Source of the DNA: an uncultured bacterium
Lineage (GTDB): Bacteria > Bacillota > Clostridia > Christensenellales > QALW01
Direction: 5' to 3'
Length of the DNA: 10,685 bases
Assembly (NCBI GenBank): GCA_905214315.1
Contig: CAJMLN010000059.1
Coordinates: 1-10,685, forward strand
In this document: positions 1-6,056 of the stretch, one piece after another
Position numbering within the stretch: position 1 is the stretch's first letter
Layout: the number at the start of each line of letters is the position of its first letter
Translations under genes and position numbers: made by a program
Notes under the pieces: generated by a model
Seen by the model: the letters and a program-made list of their open reading frames with translations, nothing else
Databases searched by the model: none
What the model was told of the DNA's origin: nothing

Positions 1-2
1 AA

Positions 3-536
3 TTTGTAATTTTAATGGTCGGCAGGCTTTCTAATGAAAAACGGCAGGATGTGCTGATTCGGGCCGTTGCCCAGTCAAAATATCGGCAGAAAATCAAACT
101 GGTGCTTGCCGGAAAGGGACCCCGGAAAGAGGCCCTGATTAGGCTTGCCCGAAAATGCGGCGTCGATATGAAAACCGATTTCTTTTTAAAGCCGGATCTG
201 CTGGATTTAATTGCAATGAGCGACCTGTATGTCCATGCGGCGGATATGGAAATTGAGGCAATGTCCTGTATGGAGGCTTTTGCCGGGGGGCTGGTTCCAG
301 TGATTGCCGATAGTAAAAAATCGGCTACTCCGCAGTTTGCATTGGATGAAAGAAGCTTGTTTGAAGCCGGCAGCAGCGAAGCGCTTGCGCAGAGGATTGA
401 TTATTGGATGGAGCATGAGCAGGAGCGCAAAGAAATGGAATATATCTACAGCGGCCTTGCGACACAGTATAATCTGGATCGGTGCGTGCTGCAGGCAGAG
501 GAAATGTTCGCCGAAGCGATCAGAGAGCGTGGGTGA
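3..536 (+). CDS. GT4-family glycosyltransferase, C-terminal part (5' end outside window)
   Basis: The reading frame is open to the left edge, and the codons just before the first visible ATG (position 15) encode F-V-I-L. These make the usual beta strand ahead of the VGRLSNEKR motif, so that ATG is internal and the gene is cut by the window. The visible part is the C-terminal Rossmann half of a GT-B glycosyltransferase: VGRLSNEKRQDVLIRA, then LVLAGKGP, then the E-x7-E signature in EIEAMSCMEAFAGG, which in GT4 enzymes contacts the nucleotide-sugar donor. The last 50 residues form the helix that crosses back to the N-terminal domain. Family knowledge gives transfer of a sugar from a nucleotide sugar; acceptor and sugar cannot be read from this half. 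The acyltransferase gene starts 6 bp after the stop, so the two are probably one operon, and a lipid acceptor (diacylglycerol-type glycolipid synthesis) is a reasonable inference. Polysaccharide synthesis remains possible. Confidence 0.88.
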   Translation, partial: FVILMVGRLSNEKRQDVLIRAVAQSKYRQKIKLVLAGKGPRKEALIRLARKCGVDMKTDFFLKPDLLDLIAMSDLYVHAADMEIEAMSCMEAFAGGLVPVIADSKKSATPQFALDERSLFEAGSSEALAQRIDYWMEHEQERKEMEYIYSGLATQYNLDRCVLQAEEMFAEAIRERG

Positions 537-542
537 GCAGGT

Positions 543-1304
543 ATGGAAGACAGAGTGCTGACACAGGATGCTCTTGATGAAGACGAGCATGTATTAAAAC
601 TTTGGCAGCCCTTTGATTTTACAGTAGAGAAGGGCTATGATTACCGCCGTTTATCGCCGCTTTCCTATGGTGCCACTGTGCTTGTGCGCGCTGTGGCCAC
701 AGTGATTTTAACCATATTTAACCGTGCGGTCTATGGCTTTAGAATCACCGGAAGAAAAAATTTGAAGCCTTTGGGAAAAAGCGGGGCGGTAGCCGTGTGC
801 AATCATATTCATCCAATGGATTGTACAATGATTGATATGGCGCTTTGGAAAAAGCGTATGTACTATGTTACACTGGAGAGTAATTTCCGTATTCCGCTGG
901 CACGGCACGCGATTCGTGTCCTGGGGGGCGTTCCTCTCTCGCCCCGCCCCCATATCATGGGTGAAATGTTTGCTGAAATGGGAAAGGCCGTGGAAGACGG
1001 TTCCGTGGTACAGATCTATCCCGAAGGCGTTCTGCGGCCCTATTATAAAGGATTGAGAACCTTTAAAAACGGCGCGTTTCGCCTGGCAGCAGATCACAAC
1101 GTACCGGTGATTCCGATGGTTTTGGTGCAGAAACAACCGAGAGGATTACATAAGCTGTTAAAAAGAAAACCGTGCTTGGAGCTGCATATATTGCCGCTGT
1201 TGTATCAAAAGGAAGAACTGAATCGGCACGAAAATACCCGGTGGCTGAAAGAGCAGGCGATTGCCTGTATGAATGAGGCGCTGCAGCGCCTGGAAAAGGT
1301 TTAA
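543..1304 (+). CDS. PlsC-type 1-acyl-sn-glycerol-3-phosphate acyltransferase (LPLAT family)
   Basis: This 253-residue protein carries the acyltransferase signature blocks in order: NHIHPMD (H88-x4-D93, the catalytic His-Asp pair), the FRIPLARHAIRVLGGVPLSR-like block II near residues 115-135, YPEGVLRP (E161-G162, R165, substrate phosphate binding), and VPVIPMVL near 187-194. A hydrophobic stretch at about 42-60 probably lies on or in the membrane. Known members move an acyl chain from acyl-ACP or acyl-phosphate to the sn-2 position of lysophosphatidate, giving phosphatidate at the inner membrane face. An acidic N-terminal extension of about 35 residues precedes the hydrophobic segment and is longer than in minimal PlsC proteins. 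The start at 543 has only a weak purine-rich site (GAGCAGG), which fits translational coupling to the glycosyltransferase 6 bp upstream. A different lysolipid acceptor, such as a glycolipid, cannot be excluded given that neighbour. Confidence 0.9.
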   Translation: MEDRVLTQDALDEDEHVLKLWQPFDFTVEKGYDYRRLSPLSYGATVLVRAVATVILTIFNRAVYGFRITGRKNLKPLGKSGAVAVCNHIHPMDCTMIDMALWKKRMYYVTLESNFRIPLARHAIRVLGGVPLSPRPHIMGEMFAEMGKAVEDGSVVQIYPEGVLRPYYKGLRTFKNGAFRLAADHNVPVIPMVLVQKQPRGLHKLLKRKPCLELHILPLLYQKEELNRHENTRWLKEQAIACMNEALQRLEKV

Positions 1305-1308
1305 AATC

Positions 1309-1331
1309 GGCCGCAAAAGTTTTTTGCGGCC
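1309..1331 (+). terminator. Hairpin after the acyltransferase gene, probable terminator
   Basis: Five bases after the stop codon, a perfect 10-bp inverted repeat (GGCCGCAAAA at 1309-1318 and TTTTGCGGCC at 1322-1331) encloses a 3-base loop. Position and stem strength suit a transcript end for the lipid genes. There is no T-run after the right arm, so this is not a textbook intrinsic terminator; the T-rich half of the stem may serve instead, or the hairpin may only protect the 3' end. Confidence 0.5.
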
Positions 1332-1474
1332 CTGGCTTTGCGCCGTGAGCCTGTGTTTTTATTTTTCTGCAGAATAAAAAGGTCTGAAAAATAAAAAATC
1401 TGTGTTTTGCTTTAGGTTTTTTAAAATCTTTGGAATAAAACCTATTATTTCCTTTGAATTTTGTTTGTTTTATG

Positions 1475-1503
1475 TTGACATTTGTCTGTTTTCTGTATAC
1501 AAT
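1475..1503 (+). promoter_or_regulatory. Sigma-70-type promoter of the glycyl radical enzyme operon
   Basis: A perfect -35 box TTGACA (1475-1480) is followed after 17 bp by TACAAT (1498-1503), one base off the consensus -10. Transcription should begin near 1510, giving a leader of about 50 bases that ends in the strong ribosome site AGGGAGGG (1546-1553), 6 bases before the ATG at 1560. Two short symmetric sequences overlap the boxes: GACA-TT-TGTC at 1477-1486 on the -35 box and TGTATACA at 1494-1501 on the -10 box. They could be repressor contacts, but both are short enough to be chance. Confidence 0.8.
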
Positions 1504-1559
1504 AGTGTTATAAATATATAAGGAAAACTATCTTTTGAATTTTACAGGGAGGGAACAGA

Positions 1560-4088
1560 ATGAATTGGAGCTTTCAGGGCAGTGTTGCAAAAACAAACCG
1601 TATTCAGGGGTTGATAGACGATCTTTTTAGAAAGATGCCGGAGATTGAGGCGGATCGTGCCGTTCTTTTAACGGAATCTTATAAGGAAACCGAGGGCGAG
1701 CCTATTGTAACGCGCCGTGCGAAAGCATTCGCGCATATCCTTCGCAATATTCCTATCACGATACGTGATAATGAACTGATTGTAGGATCCGCCAGCAAGG
1801 CTCCGCGCGGTTGCCAGACCTTTCCGGAATATTCCTACCAGTGGCTGGAGGATGAACTGGATACGGTGGCAACCAGAAATGCCGACCCGTTTTATATTTC
1901 TGAAGAGAATAAAGAAAAGCTGCGCAGTGTGCACCAGTATTGGAAAGGGAAGACCAACAGCGAACTGGCTACTGAATATATGGCGCCCGAGACAAGGCTT
2001 GCGATTGAGCATAACTTTTTTACCGCGGGAAACTATTTTTATAATGGCGTAGGCCATGTTACGGTGAACTATAAAAAGGTATTGGAGATCGGCTTTAACG
2101 GGATTCGTGCCGAGGCGGAAAATCTGCTTTCTAAGTGTACGGTGGCGGACGCGGATTATGCCAAACGCAGCCATTTCTTAAGCGCGGTGATTCTCAGCTG
2201 CCAGGCGGTATGCGATTATGCCAGAAGATATTCTGAGCTTGCGCTTTCGCTGGCGCAGCAGGAGCAGAACGCAGTACGCCGTGAGGAATTAAAGAAAATA
2301 GCGGCCAACTGTGCTCACGTTCCGGCTAATGGGGCCTCTTCCTTCTACGAGGCCTGCCAGTCTTTCTGGTTTGTGCAGATGCTGCTTCAGATGGAAAGCA
2401 GCGGACATTCCATTTCCCCCGGAAGATTCGATCAATATATGTATCCCTATTATAAGGCCGATATTGATGCCGGGAAGCTTACCATGGAGTTTGCACAGGA
2501 GCTGATGGACTGCATCTGGATAAAACTGAATGATTTGAACAAAGTGCGTGATGCCGCTTCGGCCGAGGGCTTTGCCGGTTACAGCCTGTTCCAGAATCTG
2601 ATTTGCGGCGGACAGGATGAAAACGGTTTGGATGCGACCAACGATCTTTCCTTCATGAGCTTGGAGGCCTCGATGCACGTGATGCTTCCGCAGCCGTCCC
2701 TTTCTATCCGGGTTTGGAATTGCTCCCCGCATGAATTGCTGATTAAGGCCGCGGAGCTTACGCGTACCGGTATCGGTTTGCCGGCGTATTATAATGATGA
2801 GGTCATTATTCCCCAGCTTCTAAGCCGCGGCCTTACCATGGCGCAGGCACGGGATTATAATATTATCGGTTGTGTGGAGCCGCAGAAGGCGGCTATGACT
2901 GACGGCTGGCATGATGCCGCGTTCTTTAACATGTGCCGTCCGCTGGAAATGGTGTTTACCGGCGGAATCGATGCCGGTGTGCGGGTTGCGCCCGAAACGC
3001 AGTCCATCCGCACGATGACCGGCTTTGATGATTTTTTTGAAGCTTACCGTCAGCAAATGGAATATATGATTTCCCTGCTGGTCAATGCCGATAATGCGAT
3101 CGACGTTGCCCATAGTGAACGCTGCCCGCTGCCGTTTTTGTCTTCTATGGTGGATGATTGTATGGCTCGCGGAAAGACTGTACAGGAGGGCGGGGCTGTT
3201 TATAATTTTACCGGTCCCCAGGGCTTTGGAATCGCCAATGTGGCGGATTCGCTTTGGGCAATTAAAAAACTGGTGTTTGAGCAGGGCAAATATACGCTCG
3301 ACGATTTTGCCGAAGCTTTGAAATGCAATTTTGGCAAGGATATGGATGCAGCTATGGCGCAGAAGCTTACCACCTCAGTAGTTATGCAGCTGGCAAAACA
3401 GGGCGTGACTGCAGGTAAGGAAGAGATTGTAAAGATTTATGCTGAGATTGCTCAAAATAAATGTGATCCGAGCAAAAAAGAGTTTTTCGCTAAAATGCTG
3501 GAAGATATTGACTCTTTGGACAAATTTGGAAACGATATCCCTGAGGTTGACGCTCTTGCACGGGAGGCGGCCTATGTGTATACCCGTACGCTGGAGAATT
3601 TCTCCAATCCCCGCGGCGGAAAGTTCCAGGCGGGACTGTATCCGGTTTCCGCCAATGTGCCGCTTGGCGCGCAGACCGGCGCTACGCCGGATGGAAGGCT
3701 TGCTTATACGCCTGTGGCCGACGGCGTTTCACCTGCGGCCGGCAGAGACGTACATGGTCCTACCGCGGCGGCGAACTCTGTGGCCAGGCTTGACCATTAT
3801 ATTGCGTCCAACGGTACGCTGTATAATATGAAGTTCCATCCTTCTGCATTAAAGGGGCGGGCAGGACTGGAAAGCTTTGTTTCCCTTGTACAAGGATATT
3901 TTGACCAGAAGGGAAGCCATATGCAGTTTAACGTTGTCAGCCGCGATACACTGCTTGATGCACAGAAACACCCCGAAAACTATCGTTCTTTGGTAGTACG
4001 TGTAGCAGGATACAGTGCGTTGTTTACTACACTTTCGCGTTCCTTGCAGGACGACATTATCAACCGCACCGAGCAGGGAGGCTTTTAA
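1560..4088 (+). CDS. Glycyl radical enzyme, glycerol/1,2-propanediol dehydratase-like
   Basis: The protein has 842 residues, the usual size for the PFL2/diol dehydratase branch. The C-terminal glycyl radical loop reads RVAGYSALF with the radical glycine at G817, and the thiyl motif GCVEPQ places the catalytic cysteine at C438 and a base at E440. Other residues match those described for Clostridium butyricum glycerol dehydratase: H166 (GHVTVNY), H283-S284 (SSGHSIS), D452 (DGWHDAAFF) and R836, exactly 19 residues after the glycine as in that enzyme. Known relatives remove water from glycerol or (S)-1,2-propanediol by radical chemistry to give 3-hydroxypropanal or propanal. As I recall, the Cys and Gly numbers equal those of the Roseburia propanediol dehydratase, so that activity is my first guess. 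There is no N-terminal encapsulation extension and no shell-protein or aldehyde dehydrogenase gene nearby, so the enzyme is probably free in the cytoplasm. The family call is secure; the substrate is inferred. Choline and hydroxyproline lyases are less likely on these residues. Confidence 0.95.
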   Translation: MNWSFQGSVAKTNRIQGLIDDLFRKMPEIEADRAVLLTESYKETEGEPIVTRRAKAFAHILRNIPITIRDNELIVGSASKAPRGCQTFPEYSYQWLEDELDTVATRNADPFYISEENKEKLRSVHQYWKGKTNSELATEYMAPETRLAIEHNFFTAGNYFYNGVGHVTVNYKKVLEIGFNGIRAEAENLLSKCTVADADYAKRSHFLSAVILSCQAVCDYARRYSELALSLAQQEQNAVRREELKKIAANCAHVPANGASSFYEACQSFWFVQMLLQMESSGHSISPGRFDQYMYPYYKADIDAGKLTMEFAQELMDCIWIKLNDLNKVRDAASAEGFAGYSLFQNLICGGQDENGLDATNDLSFMSLEASMHVMLPQPSLSIRVWNCSPHELLIKAAELTRTGIGLPAYYNDEVIIPQLLSRGLTMAQARDYNIIGCVEPQKAAMTDGWHDAAFFNMCRPLEMVFTGGIDAGVRVAPETQSIRTMTGFDDFFEAYRQQMEYMISLLVNADNAIDVAHSERCPLPFLSSMVDDCMARGKTVQEGGAVYNFTGPQGFGIANVADSLWAIKKLVFEQGKYTLDDFAEALKCNFGKDMDAAMAQKLTTSVVMQLAKQGVTAGKEEIVKIYAEIAQNKCDPSKKEFFAKMLEDIDSLDKFGNDIPEVDALAREAAYVYTRTLENFSNPRGGKFQAGLYPVSANVPLGAQTGATPDGRLAYTPVADGVSPAAGRDVHGPTAAANSVARLDHYIASNGTLYNMKFHPSALKGRAGLESFVSLVQGYFDQKGSHMQFNVVSRDTLLDAQKHPENYRSLVVRVAGYSALFTTLSRSLQDDIINRTEQGGF

Positions 4089-4873
4089 TGCAGCAGCTTG
4101 ATACAACGGGAAGAATTTTTGATATCCAGCGCTTTTCCGTGCATGATGGTCCCGGAATACGGACGATTGTGTTTTTAAAGGGCTGCGTACTGCGCTGTAA
4201 ATGGTGCTGCAATCCTGAATCGCAGGAATATGCGGTTCAGCAGATGAAGCAGAACGGTAAAATTAAAACCGTAGGACGTGACGTTACGGTACGGGAAGTA
4301 CTGCAGGAAGTAGAAAAGGATCGCATCTATTACCGGCGTTCCGGCGGCGGTATGACGCTCTCCGGCGGCGAGACCATGTGTCAGCCTGATTTTGCAGAGG
4401 CGCTTTTGGCCCAGAGCAAGGCGCGGGGAATTAACACTGCAATTGAAACGACTGCCTGTGCTTCGTTTGGGGTAGTTTCGCGCTTACTGCCGTATATTGA
4501 TACATTTTTAATGGATATCAAGCATATGAACAGCCAAAAGCATAAGGCGTTTACACGCCAGGGAAATGAGCTTATTCTTGAAAATGCAAAAAAAATTGCG
4601 GAGTCAGGAGCAAACTTAATCATTCGTGTACCGGTGATTCCTACATTTAATGATACGGCAGAGGAAATTGCGGCAATTGCGGAATTTGCTTCGCGTCTGA
4701 GGAATGTGACGCAGCTGCATTTGCTGCCGTACCATCGTTTCGGGGTTGATAAATATGCGGGACTTGGCCGGGAATATGAGCTTGAAGAGCTGGTTTCTCC
4801 CAGCGAGGAAAAAATGCAGGCTTTACTTGCTGTAGTAAACGCAAAAGGGCTTTGGGGGCAGATCGGCGGATAG
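4088..4873 (+). CDS. Glycyl radical enzyme activase (radical SAM), short form
   Basis: This 261-residue protein installs the glycyl radical on the enzyme encoded just upstream by reductive cleavage of S-adenosylmethionine. It shows HDGPGIR (19-25), the radical SAM cysteines C33-x3-C37-x2-C40 that bind the 4Fe-4S cluster, the SGGE motif for SAM (92-95) and the D143-x-K145 motif typical of activases. Activases of the diol dehydratase, choline lyase and hydroxyphenylacetate decarboxylase groups usually carry about 50-60 extra residues with two ferredoxin-like clusters after the CNPES motif. Here that region is about 20 residues with no cysteines, so the protein resembles the compact pyruvate formate-lyase activase in layout. 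Its ATG shares one base with the previous stop (TAATG), and AGGGAGG at 4075-4081 lies 6 bases upstream, so both are translated from one message, consistent with their being partners. Confidence 0.95.
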   Translation: MQQLDTTGRIFDIQRFSVHDGPGIRTIVFLKGCVLRCKWCCNPESQEYAVQQMKQNGKIKTVGRDVTVREVLQEVEKDRIYYRRSGGGMTLSGGETMCQPDFAEALLAQSKARGINTAIETTACASFGVVSRLLPYIDTFLMDIKHMNSQKHKAFTRQGNELILENAKKIAESGANLIIRVPVIPTFNDTAEEIAAIAEFASRLRNVTQLHLLPYHRFGVDKYAGLGREYELEELVSPSEEKMQALLAVVNAKGLWGQIGG

Positions 4874-4927
4874 AAGCCGTATAACTGATGTTTTTTTGCA
4901 TTTCTCTGTCCATGTGTAATAGAATTT

Positions 4928-5101
4928 ATGGAGAGGGGTTATGCGTTCTATATTCCTTTTTTTGCGTTTTCAATAGCATTGATGCGGCGGATACTATCTC
5001 TGATAGAAGGAAAGAATTTTTCATCGTATTGGGAAAATGTGTTTTATTGGGGAATCATTATAATGTTTGGATTTGTTTATAAACAAGGCGTATATGCATG
5101 A
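4928..5101 (+). CDS. Possible 57-residue membrane protein or remnant of a larger gene
   Basis: Between the activase and the zinc-ribbon gene one frame stays open from 4889 to the TGA at 5099-5101. From the first ATG (4928) it gives 57 residues with two hydrophobic stretches (about 5-18 and 39-52), separated by a charged segment containing RRILSLIEGKN. The composition, with several Trp, Tyr and Phe and few rare codons, reads like the C-terminal end of a membrane protein. A long-stem hairpin begins 4 bases after the stop, where a terminator would be expected. Against it, there is no ribosome binding site before 4928, the sequence is AT-rich, and I recognise no family. It may be a decayed gene end, a small membrane protein with an unseen start, or chance. 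Confidence 0.28.
   Translation: MERGYAFYIPFFAFSIALMRRILSLIEGKNFSSYWENVFYWGIIIMFGFVYKQGVYA
5059..5064 (+). promoter_or_regulatory. Candidate -10 box for the zinc-ribbon/SGNH-VWA operon
   Basis: A perfect TATAAT lies 105 bases upstream of the zinc-ribbon gene. No good -35 box stands 16-18 bp before it (the bases at 5036-5041 are AATGTG), so it would need an activator or another contact if it is used. No better promoter is visible between the activase stop and 5155. The predicted start near 5071 falls at the edge of a 14-bp palindrome. Confidence 0.35.
5073..5086. promoter_or_regulatory. Perfect 14-bp palindrome, candidate operator
   Basis: TTGTTTATAAACAA reads the same on both strands and sits 9-22 bases downstream of the TATAAT box. 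A repressor bound there would cover the expected transcription start. The symmetry is exact; the regulatory role is inference, and no regulator gene is present in the window. Confidence 0.4.
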
Positions 5102-5105
5102 ATGA

Positions 5106-5146
5106 AAAACGTAGGGATGTCGTTTGTATTTTGGCCCCTGCGTTTT
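5106..5146 (+). terminator. Long-stem hairpin before the zinc-ribbon gene (terminator or leader attenuator)
   Basis: AAAACGTAGGG (5106-5116) pairs with CCCTGCGTTTT (5136-5146) over 11 bp with one G-U wobble and a 19-base loop, followed by ATTTAT. The A-stem and T-stem layout is that of many Clostridia terminators. It ends only 8 bases before the ribosome site of the next gene, so it cannot simply isolate that gene from an upstream promoter. Either it ends transcripts from the left with some readthrough, or it works in the leader of the downstream operon. Confidence 0.45.
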
Positions 5147-5168
5147 ATTTATATAAGGAGGATATGGC

Positions 5169-6056
5169 ATGGCAAGGTTTTGCGGTAAATGCGGAGCAAA
5201 GCTCAATGAAGAAAATGGAAAATGCCCGAATTGCGAAAAAGAAATTAAAAACAAGCAAAAGGATACAACCGGTTCCGGAAAAACGGACTCCGGGGCGGTT
5301 AAAAGGAAAAATAAAAGGGCAGGAATGGTGATTGCCGCTGTTTCAGCAGCGATTCTCATCGGAGTTGGGACGGTTTGTTTGTTGGTATATAAAGATAAAA
5401 TTGATATACCGTGGATAGATGCTATTTTTGTTTCTGCTGGATTGAAGGACGAAGCTTCCGCACCGTTACCTACAGAAGCCCCCGATAAGGGCAGTGAAAA
5501 TCCTGATAATATAAATAATACCAATGAGGAAGAGATTGATTTGGGCGATAATTATGAGGTTCCCGCGTTTGATGCTGAAAAGTATTTTAAGGAAAATACG
5601 GATTTGAAATCAAGCTTTGATGTTCGCTCCTCTCAGGATGTCAGTACGGAAAGAGAAGCGCGCCAGAACTTTGCGGAAAGAGGATTTACGGGTAATTCCA
5701 TCACATATGAATACACGATGGATGGGGTATATTGCGGTACAGACGAGATTTCAAGTTATTCGTCTACGCAGCATCCGATGTATCAAACCTACTATACGAC
5801 CGCCAGCGGCGATGTATGGATGATTCTTGAAATAAATGGAGCGTTTTTTGCAAGCCCGATTTCATATAATTTTGCAGACGAAACAAAGCCCTCGGTAATA
5901 ATATCTGAAACCGATACGATTACGAGCTATGACAGTACAACCAATAAATTTTATGTGAATGTTCCCCGGGAAACACAGACCATTGTCAAAACGGTTGCAA
6001 GAATCGACGCGGAAACGCTTGAAAAATTGACCGGTGAGGAGATTGATCCATTATGA
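5169..6056 (+). CDS. Zinc-ribbon, single-pass membrane protein of unknown function
   Basis: The 295-residue protein begins with a zinc ribbon, C5-x2-C8 and C19-x2-C22, followed by a Lys-rich linker and one membrane segment at about 51-73. By the positive-inside rule the ribbon and the basic linker (KRKNKR) are cytoplasmic and the rest lies outside the cell. The outer part has an acidic, Pro/Asn-rich spacer (about 92-135) and then a folded, Tyr/Thr-rich region (about 136-290) that I do not recognise. Zinc-ribbon-plus-helix proteins of this layout are common in Clostridia and are often next to surface or secretion genes. AAGGAGG (5155-5161) lies 7 bases before the chosen ATG. The stop overlaps the start of the next gene by four bases (ATGA), so the two proteins are very likely made in step and may act together at the cell surface. 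No enzyme motif is seen. Confidence 0.88.
   Translation: MARFCGKCGAKLNEENGKCPNCEKEIKNKQKDTTGSGKTDSGAVKRKNKRAGMVIAAVSAAILIGVGTVCLLVYKDKIDIPWIDAIFVSAGLKDEASAPLPTEAPDKGSENPDNINNTNEEEIDLGDNYEVPAFDAEKYFKENTDLKSSFDVRSSQDVSTEREARQNFAERGFTGNSITYEYTMDGVYCGTDEISSYSSTQHPMYQTYYTTASGDVWMILEINGAFFASPISYNFADETKPSVIISETDTITSYDSTTNKFYVNVPRETQTIVKTVARIDAETLEKLTGEEIDPL

Noticed and set aside
207..590. Long antisense frames over the glycosyltransferase, acyltransferase and dehydratase genes
   Set aside because: They are shadows of clearly coding plus-strand genes, with no family motif or ribosome site.
4941..4976. 11-codon leader-peptide-like ORF after GGAGAGGGG
   Set aside because: The ribosome site is good, but there is no run of a single regulatory amino acid and no terminator/antiterminator pair directly after it, so a leader peptide cannot be supported.
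4888..5082. 64-codon frame starting at ATG 4888
   Set aside because: No ribosome binding site, Cys-rich and unlike a protein, and it competes with the more protein-like frame 4928-5101 over the same bases.
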